A stretch of DNA of 64,000 nucleotides from positions 58,318 through 122,317 of the forward strand of contig JAGYIT010000011.1 in assembly GCA_018402445.1 (NCBI GenBank). Reading direction: 5' to 3'. Below are positions 47,372 to 55,183 of the stretch, piece after piece (position 1 is the stretch's first letter; every line of letters starts with the position of its first letter). A program made the translations under genes and the position numbers. This stretch comes from Akkermansiaceae bacterium (GTDB lineage: Bacteria; Verrucomicrobiota; Verrucomicrobiia; Verrucomicrobiales; Akkermansiaceae). Under the pieces are notes generated by a model. That model did no database searches. It worked only from the letters and a program-made list of their open reading frames with translations, and was not told the origin of the DNA.

Positions 47372-47402
47372 TAAGAATTGCCCCAGCTCCAACCCTGTAA
47401 CC

Positions 47403-48230
47403 ATGAGCAAAGCCAAACGCACCACCATCGCCGTCAAGGGAGCCTCGGTCGCAGTCCTTTCCAAGGAACATCAGGACTTCATCAGCCTCACCGACATCGC
47501 CCGATACAAGGACGAGCGCACCGACTACCTCATCTCCAATTGGCTCCGCAACCGCAACACCATCGAGTTCCTCGGTATCTGGGAGCAGCTCCACAACCCG
47601 GGTTTTAATCCCATCGAATTCGATGGGATTAGAAAACAGGCCGGGCTGAACAGTTTCATCCTCACCGCCAAGCGTTGGATCGATGCCACCGGAGCCACAG
47701 GGCTGGTGTCGGCCTCTGGCCGCTACGGCGGCACCTACGCCCACAAGGACATCGCTTTCGAGTTCGCGTCGTGGGTCTCGGTCGAGTTCAAGCTCTACCT
47801 CATCAAGGAGTTCCAGCGCCTCAAGGACGACGAAAACGACCGCCTCAAGCTGGATTGGAACCTCCAGCGCACCCTCGCCAAAATCAACTACCGCATCCAC
47901 ACCGACGCGATCAAGGAGACGCTCATCCCTCCTGCGATTACCAAAACCCAAGCCTCGCTCGTCTATGCCAACGAGGCTGATCTGCTCAACGTCGCCCTCT
48001 TCGGCCGGACCGCGAAACAATGGCGCGACGCCCACCCCGATGCCGAAGGCAACCTCCGCGACCACGCCCCGCTGGAGCAACTCGTCGTGCTCACCAATCT
48101 GGAAAGCCTTAACTCCGTCCTCATCCGCCAAGGTCTTCCGGCACCCGAACGCCTCCTCAAGCTCAACGAAATCGCCATCACCCAGATGCGCACCCTGCTG
48201 GCGGATACCAACCTCAAGCGGCTGAAATGA
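47403..48230 (+). CDS. KilA-N domain DNA-binding protein in the R-M locus
   Basis: The 275-residue product begins with a KilA-N fold (~1-120): FISLTDIARYKDERTDYLIS, NWLRNRNTIEFLGIWEQLHN, FILTAKRWIDATGATGLVSA and SGRYGGTYAHKDIAFEFASW. A helical C-terminal half follows (KINYRIHTDAIKETLIPP, YANEADLLNVALFGRTAKQW). KilA-N is a phage/viral DNA-binding domain; stand-alone homologues of this length occur in bacterial type I R-M loci. It is inserted between hsdR and hsdS, with 195 nt upstream and a REP-like element downstream. A regulatory role on the locus is inferred. No nuclease motif was seen. Confidence 0.85.
   Translation: MSKAKRTTIAVKGASVAVLSKEHQDFISLTDIARYKDERTDYLISNWLRNRNTIEFLGIWEQLHNPGFNPIEFDGIRKQAGLNSFILTAKRWIDATGATGLVSASGRYGGTYAHKDIAFEFASWVSVEFKLYLIKEFQRLKDDENDRLKLDWNLQRTLAKINYRIHTDAIKETLIPPAITKTQASLVYANEADLLNVALFGRTAKQWRDAHPDAEGNLRDHAPLEQLVVLTNLESLNSVLIRQGLPAPERLLKLNEIAITQMRTLLADTNLKRLK
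47607..47630. repeat. Perfect 24-bp palindrome within kilA-N
   Basis: AATCCCATCG-AATT-CGATGGGATT reads the same on both strands, with an extra T/A pair at each end. It encodes the conserved NPIEFDGI stretch of the KilA-N fold, so it may be a coding coincidence or an operator. Confidence 0.6.
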
Positions 48231-48250
48231 TGAGACTTCCCCATCTCTCC

Positions 48251-48330
48251 AGCCCCAACGGGGCGAAACATACCAGCCCAGGGCATCGCCCTGGGTCCAC
48301 GGCCACCACATCATTCAGCCCTGAAGGGGC
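48251..48330. repeat. REP-like element with three short hairpins
   Basis: Three consecutive hairpins: GCCCC-AAC-GGGGC (48252-48264), CCCAGGGC-ATC-GCCCTGGG (48277-48295, perfect 8-bp stem) and GCCC-TGAAG-GGGC (48318-48330). The layout resembles REP/RAYT-type extragenic elements of other bacteria. It fills the gap between kilA-N and hsdS; no transposase is nearby. Confidence 0.7.
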
Positions 48331-48348
48331 GTCCCATTCCCCGCGCCC

Positions 48349-49578
48349 ATGAGCCGAAAAACCAAAACCACCGCCACGAAGGAAGAGGCAAAGCCCGCGC
48401 TGGTGCCGAAGCTGCGGTTTCCGGAGTTTCGGAATGCAGAGGGCTGGGCGGAAAATGAACTCGGGAACGTCTGCGAAATCTTAAACAACCGCAGACGGCC
48501 AATCACCGGAAGCGAGAGACAACCGGGGCCTTATCCATATTATGGTGCAAGTGGTATCGTGGATTTTGTCGGTGATTTCATCTTTAACGAAAGACTGCTC
48601 TTAGTGGGTGAAGACGGTGCAAAGTGGGGAGCATTCGAGCGAACCGCATTCATCGCCGAAGGAGAATATTGGGTGAACAATCATGCTCATGTTCTCAAGC
48701 CAATCGCGATTGCGGACACACTTTTGGAAAACTACCTGACGATGATCGATTTGGCTCCTTTCGTCACAGGAGCCGCACCCCCCAAACTGACATTGGGAAA
48801 GTTAAAGGGCATCCCGGTTCCAGTTCCTCCCACGACGGACGAACAACAAAAAATCGCCTCCTGCCTGAGTTCGGTGGACGAGCTGATGGCCGCGCAAGCG
48901 CGGAAAGTGGACGCGCTCAAGACCCATAAAAAAGGGCTGATGCAGCAGCTTTTCCCCCGCGAAGGCGAAACCCAACCCCGCCTCCGCTTCCCCGAATTCC
49001 AAAACGCCGGGGAGTGGGTGACTGAGCCACTGTCAAAGCTCGCCGATTACGAAAACGGCAAAGCCTACGAAAAGGATATCATAGAGACCGGAAAATACGT
49101 CGTGGTAAATTCACGCTTCATTTCCACGGACGGGGTAGTTCGGAAATACACTAACGCCGACTACCTCATCGCGAAGGCTGGCGAAGTCTTGATGGTCTTG
49201 AGCGATCTTCCGAAAGGCAAGGCTTTGGCGAAGTGCTACTTCGTCGAGGCAAACGACCGTTATGCGGTGAACCAGCGAGTTTGTAGACTGAAGCCCAAAC
49301 GGATCGAAGGCAAATTCCTCTACTACGCGCTGAATCGGCATCCACGTCTTTTGGCCTACGACGATGGGCTGAATCAAACGCACTTGAGCAAAGGAGGGGT
49401 CACCGAATGTCCACTGTGTGTTCCTCCGCAGAAAGGGGAACAAGAACGCATCGCCACGTGCCTGAGCAGCCTCGACGCCCTGATCACCGCCGAAACCCAA
49501 AAGCACGAAGCCCTCAAGACCCACAAGAAAGGCCTGATGCAGCAGCTTTTCCCATCCCCGGAAGAACCAAATTCATGA
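48349..49578 (+). CDS. hsdS: Type I restriction specificity subunit HsdS
   Basis: The 409-residue product has two target-recognition domains (~18-170, ending PVPPTTDEQQKIASCLSSVD; ~222-365, ending VPPQKGEQERIATCLSSLDA), each followed by a conserved helix (VDALKTHKKGLMQQLFP and HEALKTHKKGLMQQLFP). Family role: sets the DNA target of the HsdRMS complex. The 3' end is unusual: a third copy of the THKxGLMQQLFPSPEE tail lies 155 nt downstream in another frame. Distinct TRDs suggest a bipartite target. Confidence 0.92.
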   Translation: MSRKTKTTATKEEAKPALVPKLRFPEFRNAEGWAENELGNVCEILNNRRRPITGSERQPGPYPYYGASGIVDFVGDFIFNERLLLVGEDGAKWGAFERTAFIAEGEYWVNNHAHVLKPIAIADTLLENYLTMIDLAPFVTGAAPPKLTLGKLKGIPVPVPPTTDEQQKIASCLSSVDELMAAQARKVDALKTHKKGLMQQLFPREGETQPRLRFPEFQNAGEWVTEPLSKLADYENGKAYEKDIIETGKYVVVNSRFISTDGVVRKYTNADYLIAKAGEVLMVLSDLPKGKALAKCYFVEANDRYAVNQRVCRLKPKRIEGKFLYYALNRHPRLLAYDDGLNQTHLSKGGVTECPLCVPPQKGEQERIATCLSSLDALITAETQKHEALKTHKKGLMQQLFPSPEEPNS

Positions 49579-49733
49579 CTCACACGAAGGCACGAAGACA
49601 CGAAGTTAAGAATGGGAAGGAAGAGTCTTTTGAAATCCTTCGTGCCTTCGTGTCTTCGTGTGAGATTCTCTCTACCCACAAGCGCGGGCTGATGCAGCAG
49701 CTTTTCCCATCCCCGGAGGAGGTGGAGGCATGA
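49575..49733 (+). pseudogene. Duplicated hsdS tail behind an inserted repeat
   Basis: Open from ATG at 49575, which overlaps the hsdS stop (ATGA), this 52-residue frame reads through the inverted-repeat insert and then STHKRGLMQQLFPSPEEVEA, an hsdS C-terminus. Its stop overlaps the start of the next gene (ATGA), the coupling expected for the original end of hsdS. It is best read as a relic of a former hsdS 3' end, not a functional gene. Confidence 0.6.
49579..49664. repeat. Inverted-repeat insert (CACGAAGACACGAAGG-type)
   Basis: Two 27-nt arms (49579-49605 and 49638-49664) made of ACACGAAG/GGCACGAAG units are inverted with two mismatches. They bracket a 32-nt core containing AAGTTAAGAATGGGAAGGAA. 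Similar cacgaagacacgaagg motifs recur in many PVC genomes. It lies exactly between two copies of the hsdS tail. Confidence 0.75.
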
Positions 49734-50071
49734 GCACGCCCGGAGAAGCCCCCCAAGGGATGAAAACGATCCACGATTGCTTCGGCCATGCGGTGAGGCT
49801 GACGGATGAACGAATGGCGCATATCTTGGAACACCCCGAAATGAAAGAGATGGGCGCGGAGATCGAGCGGGTATTGTCCGCGCCGCAGACCGTCCGGCGT
49901 TCGCGTTCCGATGACGCCGTGCGCTTGTTTTACGAATTTTACGCGCAGACAATTGTGGGTGGCAAGTGGCTGTGCGTTGTCGTAAAAATCTTGGAGGAAG
50001 ATGCTTTCGTCATCACCGCCTATCTCACCGACAAACCAAAAGCAGGAGACACATTATGGCCGATAAACTAA
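49730..50071 (+). CDS. PBECR-like small nuclease-fold protein (toxin candidate)
   Basis: The 113-residue product has IHDCFGHAVRLTDERMAHIL, EHPEM, VRLFYEFYAQTIVGGKWLCV, VVVKILEEDAFVITAYLTDK and a KAGDTLWP ending. The order D-x-FG, L-T-x-E-R, H-x2-HPEM, VVVK, F-x-I-T-A-Y and K-x-G-x2-W matches the PBECR group (phage barnase/EndoU/colicin-E5/RelE-like nuclease fold), which often partners DUF2283. It starts by ATGA on the former hsdS end and overlaps the DUF2283 gene by 16 nt. Toxic RNase activity is inferred only from the fold. Confidence 0.7.
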   Translation: MSTPGEAPQGMKTIHDCFGHAVRLTDERMAHILEHPEMKEMGAEIERVLSAPQTVRRSRSDDAVRLFYEFYAQTIVGGKWLCVVVKILEEDAFVITAYLTDKPKAGDTLWPIN

Positions 50072-50265
50072 AAGTCTGGTTCGATGCCGAGGCGGATTTC
50101 TTGGAAGTCCGCTTCTCGGAAGCCGCTGGCTACGAAAAGGAAACCAACCACGATGCCGTCATGGAGCGCGTGGACGCGCAGGGTCAAGTGATCGGCTTCA
50201 GCATCATGGGAGTGAGCCAGTATCGGAAAGAAAATCCTTTGGAGGCAGACTTGGTCTCTGCCTGA
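50056..50265 (+). CDS. DUF2283 protein (antitoxin candidate)
   Basis: The 69-residue product shows the DUF2283 pattern: MADKLKVWFDAEADFLEVRF, then ETNHDAVMERVDAQGQVIGF and SIMGVSQYR. DUF2283 proteins are small beta-rich partners of DUF4258/PBECR-type proteins. It overlaps the upstream gene by 16 nt and ends 15 nt before hsdM, so the pair is embedded in the R-M operon. Confidence 0.8.
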   Translation: MADKLKVWFDAEADFLEVRFSEAAGYEKETNHDAVMERVDAQGQVIGFSIMGVSQYRKENPLEADLVSA

Positions 50266-50279
50266 CGCCTCCAAATTTC

Positions 50280-51893
50280 ATGACCGACACCAATCAAAAA
50301 CAACTGGGCAACACCCTCTGGAGCATCGCCGACCAACTGCGCGGGGCGATGGATGCGGACGACTTCCGCGACTACATGCTGTCCTTCCTGTTCCTGCGCT
50401 ACCTCTCGGACAACTACGAGATCGCGGCGAAGAAGGAGCTGGGGCGGGATTACCCCGATACGGGCGGCGACGCCCGCAAGGTGCCGCTGGCGCTCTGGTA
50501 TGCGAACAACGTGGACGACATCCCGGAGTTCGAGAAGCAGATGCGGCGCAAGGTGCATTACGTCATCCAGCCCGGGCACCTCTGGAACAGCATCGCCAAC
50601 CTGGCCCGCACCCAGAACGCGGAGCTGCTGAACACGCTGCAAGCGTGCTTCAAATACATCCAGGAAGAGTCCTTCGAGAGCACCTTTGACGGCCTGTTCT
50701 CCGAGATCGACCTGAGCTCCCCCAAGCTGGGCAAGAAGTATGAGGATCGGAATGCCATGCTATGCCGCATCATCCAGAAGATCGCGGAAGGGCTGGCGGA
50801 GTTCTCCACGGACATCGACGCGCTAGGCGACGCCTATGAATACCTGATCGGCCAGTTCGCCGCCGGATCCGGCAAGAAGGCGGGCGAGTTCTACACCCCG
50901 CAGCAGATTTCCGACATCCTCTCCGCCATCGTCACGCTGGACAGCCAGGAACCGAAGACCGGCACCAAGAAGCGGCTGGAGAGCGTGATGGACATGGCCT
51001 GCGGCTCCGGCTCGCTGATCCTCAACGTGCGCCGCCGCATGAAAAACGCGGACGGCACCATCGGCAAGATCTTCGGCCAGGAGAAAAACATCACCACTTA
51101 CAACCTCGCCCGCATGAACATGCTGCTGCACGGGGTGAAGGACACGGAGTTCGAGATCCACCACGGCGACACCCTGCTCAACGACTGGGACATGATGCGG
51201 GAGCAGAACCCAGCCAGGAAGCCAAGCTTCGACGCCATCGTCGCCAATCCACCCTTCAGCCTCCGCTGGGAGCCGACCGACGCCATGGCGGACGACGTGC
51301 GCTTCAAAAGCCACGGCCTCGCCCCCAAGTCCGCCGCCGACTTCGCCTTCCTCCTCCACGGCTTCCACTTCCTGAAAGACGAAGGCGTGATGGCGATCAT
51401 CCTGCCGCACGGAGTTCTCTTCCGCGGGGGTGCCGAGGAACGCATCCGCACCAAGCTGCTCAAGGACGGTCACATCGACACGGTCATCGGCCTTCCCGCG
51501 AACCTTTTCTACTCCACCGGCATCCCCGTCTGCATCCTCGTGCTCAAGAAGTGCAAGAAGCCGGACGACGTGCTCTTCATCAACGCCGCCGAGCACTTCG
51601 ACAAAGGCAAGCGCCAGAACCAACTCAGCAAGCAGCACATCGCCAAGATCATCGACACCTACCAGTTCCGGAAGGAAGAACCCCGCTACTCCCGGCGGGT
51701 GGGGATGGACGAGATCGAGAAGAACGGCTTCAACCTGAACATCTCCCGCTACATCAGCACGGCGGTGGCTGAGGAGGAGATCGACCTCGCCGACACCCAC
51801 GGCGATCTGATGAGGATCGAAGGCGAGATCCTCGCTGCGACCGCGAAGCACAACGAGTTCCTCAAGGAGCTGGGATTGCCTGCGCTACCGTAG
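50280..51893 (+). CDS. hsdM: Type I DNA methyltransferase M subunit HsdM
   Basis: The 537-residue product has an N-terminal HsdM helical domain (LGNTLWSIADQLRGAMDADD), the family phrase GEFYTPQQISDILSAIV, SAM-binding motif I DMACGSGSLILNVRRRM (~237-253), and catalytic motif IV AIVANPPFSLRW (~319-330), giving N6-adenine methylation. It is downstream of hsdS rather than upstream, separated by the PBECR/DUF2283 pair. Confidence 0.95.
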   Translation: MTDTNQKQLGNTLWSIADQLRGAMDADDFRDYMLSFLFLRYLSDNYEIAAKKELGRDYPDTGGDARKVPLALWYANNVDDIPEFEKQMRRKVHYVIQPGHLWNSIANLARTQNAELLNTLQACFKYIQEESFESTFDGLFSEIDLSSPKLGKKYEDRNAMLCRIIQKIAEGLAEFSTDIDALGDAYEYLIGQFAAGSGKKAGEFYTPQQISDILSAIVTLDSQEPKTGTKKRLESVMDMACGSGSLILNVRRRMKNADGTIGKIFGQEKNITTYNLARMNMLLHGVKDTEFEIHHGDTLLNDWDMMREQNPARKPSFDAIVANPPFSLRWEPTDAMADDVRFKSHGLAPKSAADFAFLLHGFHFLKDEGVMAIILPHGVLFRGGAEERIRTKLLKDGHIDTVIGLPANLFYSTGIPVCILVLKKCKKPDDVLFINAAEHFDKGKRQNQLSKQHIAKIIDTYQFRKEEPRYSRRVGMDEIEKNGFNLNISRYISTAVAEEEIDLADTHGDLMRIEGEILAATAKHNEFLKELGLPALP

Positions 51894-51998
51894 GTGAGTT
51901 CCTTCACACTTCCGAAACCTCTTACGGAAATGGCTCGGCTTGCCGGGCAGCCGGAGGCAGCCCCTCCTTGGGGCTTCGCGTTCATGCGAAAAGGCGTG

Positions 51999-52175
51999 TC
52001 ACTCCGACCTCATCCACAGCGAGGCGGAGATGAACCAGATGAACGTCCCGGCGAGCAGGAATTGGTTCATGGCCGCCTGCGAGAGCGAGCCGGTGAAGAA
52101 CAGGATGGGCGGCACGACGATGAGCGCGAGCGACGTCCAGCTAACGGGTTTGGCGATGGCGAGGAGGGTTTTCAT
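51999..52175 (-). CDS. Small two-helix membrane protein next to the NCS1 permease
   Basis: A 58-residue protein, read from sequence: MKTLLAIAKPVSWTSLALIV, then VPPILFFTGSLSQAAMNQFL and LAGTFIWFISASLWMRSE. Two membrane spans (~13-32 and ~36-54). Its start lies 6 nt after the permease stop, on the same strand, so it is a likely accessory or small subunit of the permease operon. Too short to appear in most automatic calls. Confidence 0.7.
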   Translation of the reverse strand: MKTLLAIAKPVSWTSLALIVVPPILFFTGSLSQAAMNQFLLAGTFIWFISASLWMRSE

Positions 52176-52181
52176 GGGGAA

Positions 52182-53612
52182 TCAGGCTTGGGATTTGTTG
52201 GGGAACATCATCTTGCCGAGGATGACATAGAGGATGGCGGAGGCGATCCACGCGGGGATCACGAGGTAGGCGGCGAAAACGCCCTTGGAAAGGATGAGCC
52301 ACAGGCCGGGGACGGCGGGGATGAGCCAAGCGAGCAGCACCGCCATGTTGAAGCCGGACTTCGTGGCGGCGGCGGCATCCTCATGGAAGCCGAGGCGTTT
52401 CGCGAAGTAATGGTTCACGAAGATGATCGCGCCCATCGGGCCGAGGATCATGCCGTAGGTGCCGACGAAGCCGAGGAGCTGCGCGGAGAGGTTCGGGAAA
52501 GCGCCCGCGATGGTGGCGACGACGCCCGCGATGATCACGCCGGTGGTCTTGGGGGCGTTCGAGAACAGGCTCTGGAAGGCGAGGCCGGCGCGGTAGATGG
52601 TCGGGTTCGCGGTGGTCCATCCGGCGATGACCACGCAGATGATGCCAGTCCAGCCGAGCGCGTTCCATGCGAGGAAACCAGGATCCGCCTGCACCTTGCC
52701 GTTCGCTCCGAGCGAGGCTTCGGGGTTCGTGGCGATCAGCGCGGCGAGCAGCAGCGCGGCGCAGATCCATGCCATGTAGTGGCCGAGGAACATGCCGACG
52801 GAGGGAGCCCAGCCCGCGGATTTCGTTTTCGCGAAACGGAAGATGGAAAGATCCGCCATGCCGAAGTGCATCGCCGCGTTGCAGAGCCATGCGAAGATTA
52901 CGATTTTCCACAAACCGAAATCCGCCGGGCCGTTGGTGACCTGCACGAAGGCCACGCCCTCGTTCCAGATTCGGTTGAGCTTCTCGAAGGAATGCGCGTC
53001 CATCTGCGCGATGGAAACGACGCCGCAGGCCGCGAAGACGAGGATCATCCACGGCGCGGCGATGTTCGCGAAGCGCGCAACCATACTGTATCCCGCCGCT
53101 GCGACTGCCGCAATCACGAGGCCGACGACAGCGACGATGGCCGTGAACGCACCTCCGTTTAGGCCGAAGGTGGCGTCCGGCACCTCGAAGCGGATGCCGA
53201 AGGGCACGCCCACCGCCGAGGCGGAGACCGTGATCATCGCGCCCGCGAGGAAACAGAACAACACGCCGTTGGTGACGTTGTAGATCTTCACCATGTTCCC
53301 GCCCGCGACCTTCTCAAGCTGGTAGTAAAGTGTGAGCCGCCTTTTCATCGCGATGGGCAGCACGAGGTAGCGCCAGGTCAGCACCGCGAGGATGTTCCCC
53401 AGCAGCAGGCCGAACATGAGATCCTTGAGGCTTGCGCCCGCCGCGAGGAACAGCGGCCCGATCATGAACTCGGTGCCCGCCGCGTGCTCCCCGGCATACA
53501 TCCCCCAGAACGCCTTGGGGCCTTTCTGCGCTTTCGCTGGCACGGGTTCGCGCTCGTATTCACCGCCGACGATTTCCTCGACGGCTTCCGGATCAATGTG
53601 GACGTTTGACAT
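52182..53612 (-). CDS. NCS1-family symporter, possible rhamnose transporter
   Basis: The 476-residue product has about twelve hydrophobic segments, a cytoplasmic N-terminal tail (~1-40), FWGMYAGEHAAGTEFMIGPL, YQLEKVAGGNMVKIYN, and GWTTANPTIYRAGLAFQ, characteristic of NCS1 nucleobase/cation symporters. It lies 34 nt downstream of L-rhamnose isomerase on the same strand and upstream of the 58-residue membrane protein. Linked position suggests sugar transport, which would be an unusual substrate for the family; this is inference. Confidence 0.82.
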   Translation of the reverse strand: MSNVHIDPEAVEEIVGGEYEREPVPAKAQKGPKAFWGMYAGEHAAGTEFMIGPLFLAAGASLKDLMFGLLLGNILAVLTWRYLVLPIAMKRRLTLYYQLEKVAGGNMVKIYNVTNGVLFCFLAGAMITVSASAVGVPFGIRFEVPDATFGLNGGAFTAIVAVVGLVIAAVAAAGYSMVARFANIAAPWMILVFAACGVVSIAQMDAHSFEKLNRIWNEGVAFVQVTNGPADFGLWKIVIFAWLCNAAMHFGMADLSIFRFAKTKSAGWAPSVGMFLGHYMAWICAALLLAALIATNPEASLGANGKVQADPGFLAWNALGWTGIICVVIAGWTTANPTIYRAGLAFQSLFSNAPKTTGVIIAGVVATIAGAFPNLSAQLLGFVGTYGMILGPMGAIIFVNHYFAKRLGFHEDAAAATKSGFNMAVLLAWLIPAVPGLWLILSKGVFAAYLVIPAWIASAILYVILGKMMFPNKSQA

Positions 53613-53646
53613 GTGGGATTTTCGGTTGGATTTGGGAAATTCGGTC

Positions 53647-54912
53647 TCAGCGCTTGGAGAGGACTTCGGACTCGTATCGCTTCGTCTCGGCCAGCCACGC
53701 GGTGCCGGTGGGCACGCCCTGCTTCTCGCAGTATTGGTCCCACACCGCGCCCCAGGGCATTCCTTTCAGCTCTTCCATGAGGGCGAGGCGGGTGGTGAGG
53801 TCTCCGGAAATCTCCGCCTCCTTCAGCGCGGCGGGCTCCAGCAAGGCGATGAGCAGGGACTTAAGCGTGTTGCGCGTGCCGATCGTCCACGCGGCGATGC
53901 GGTTGATGCTGGCGTCGAAGAAATCCAGGCCGATGTGCGTGCGGGAAAGCAGCCCGTCACGGACGAGCGCGGAGGAAATGGATTGGAGCGCGTCATCGAG
54001 CGTGACCACGTGGTCGCTGTCCCAGCGCACGCCGCGGCTGACGTGGAGCAGGATTTCCGGCACGAACATGAGCGCGGAACCGAGCTTGTCGGCGATGGTT
54101 TCGGTGGGATGGAAATGACCGGCGTCGAGGCAGAGCAGCTTCTGGTTTTTCACCGCATAGCCCATGTAAAACTCATGCGAACCAACCACGTAGCTCTCGC
54201 TGCCGATCCCGAAGAGCTTGCACTCGACGGCGTCGAGCATGTGCGCAGGGTCTTGCGCCTTGGCGAACACGCGGTCGAGGGATTCGGCGAGGCGTTGCCG
54301 CGGCGAGACACGATCCACCGGCGTGTCCTTGTAACCGTCCGGCACCCACACGTTCATCACGCACGGCGAGCCGAGTTCCTTGCCCATCACAGCGGAAATT
54401 TCGCGCGAGCGGACGCAATGCTCCACCCAGAAATCCCGGATGCCCTGGTCGGCGTGGGAGAGCGTGAAACCCTCCGCCGCCTTCGGATGCGCGAAGCAGG
54501 TCGGGTTGAAATCCATACCCATGCCGTTCGCCTTCGCCCAAGCGATCCAGTTCGAGAAATGCTCGGGCTCGATTTCGTCACGCTCCACCTTTTTTCCGCC
54601 GAACTCGCCGTAGAAGGCGTGCAGGTTCAGGCGGTGCTTACCGGGAATCAGGGAAAGCGCCATGTCGAGATCCGCGCGGAGCTCATCGGGAGTGCGCGCA
54701 CGCCCCGGATAGTTTCCCGTTACGGCGATCCCGCCGCTCAAGCCCTCGCCAGTGTTCTCGAAGCCGCCGACATCATCGCCCTGCCAGCAGTGGAGGGAAA
54801 TCGGGATGGTCGCCAGCTTTGCCATGACGGCTTCGGTATCGACGCCCATCGTGGCGTAGCGTTGCTGGGCAAAGGCATAGGGGGCGGAGGCGCTGGCGGA
54901 ATTTACTGACAT
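53647..54912 (-). CDS. rhaA: L-rhamnose isomerase
   Basis: The 421-residue product closely follows E. coli RhaA in motifs and length: [83 protein letters not shown] and [20 protein letters not shown]. The DAGHFHPTE and WDSDH segments carry the metal ligands (His and Asp). Family role: converts L-rhamnose to L-rhamnulose. First gene of the unit with the NCS1 permease and the small membrane protein. Confidence 0.95.
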   Translation of the reverse strand: MSVNSASASAPYAFAQQRYATMGVDTEAVMAKLATIPISLHCWQGDDVGGFENTGEGLSGGIAVTGNYPGRARTPDELRADLDMALSLIPGKHRLNLHAFYGEFGGKKVERDEIEPEHFSNWIAWAKANGMGMDFNPTCFAHPKAAEGFTLSHADQGIRDFWVEHCVRSREISAVMGKELGSPCVMNVWVPDGYKDTPVDRVSPRQRLAESLDRVFAKAQDPAHMLDAVECKLFGIGSESYVVGSHEFYMGYAVKNQKLLCLDAGHFHPTETIADKLGSALMFVPEILLHVSRGVRWDSDHVVTLDDALQSISSALVRDGLLSRTHIGLDFFDASINRIAAWTIGTRNTLKSLLIALLEPAALKEAEISGDLTTRLALMEELKGMPWGAVWDQYCEKQGVPTGTAWLAETKRYESEVLSKR

Positions 54913-55183
54913 TTTTATTTCAATAGGATGCCCAGAGAAGACGAAGCCAAGGGATACTTGCCAAGAAAAACCTCACACATCCGCAGAAAAAGCGGCAGAA
55001 ACCTTAATCCGTCGCCTCATTCCCCCGGAACCATCGCGTTACACTCGCCCTCGTCCTGTTGGCTGGTAGTATCTCGTGCCAGAAATCCGCAGAGAGGAAG
55101 ATGAAAACCCCGTCCCATCTCACCGGAAAATACGATATAAAGTAACGCACGGATTACACCACTTACACGCCGGGCGAGCCTTC

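Noticed and set aside
47197..47400. 67-residue frame starting inside the end of hsdR and running across the hsdR-kilA-N gap
   Set aside because: No recognised domain, it spans two palindromes and overlaps the hsdR stop region; the gap is better explained as regulatory sequence.
50823..51851. Long minus-strand open frame opposite hsdM
   Set aside because: Antisense shadow of a clear HsdM; Val/Gly/Ala-rich and without motifs.
55038..55145. Lipoprotein-like frame (TLALVLLAGSISCQKS...) between rhaA and the FtsW/RodA gene
   Set aside because: No ATG or GTG start is present in frame, and only a short tail follows the Cys; noted because a single-base error could hide a small lipoprotein.
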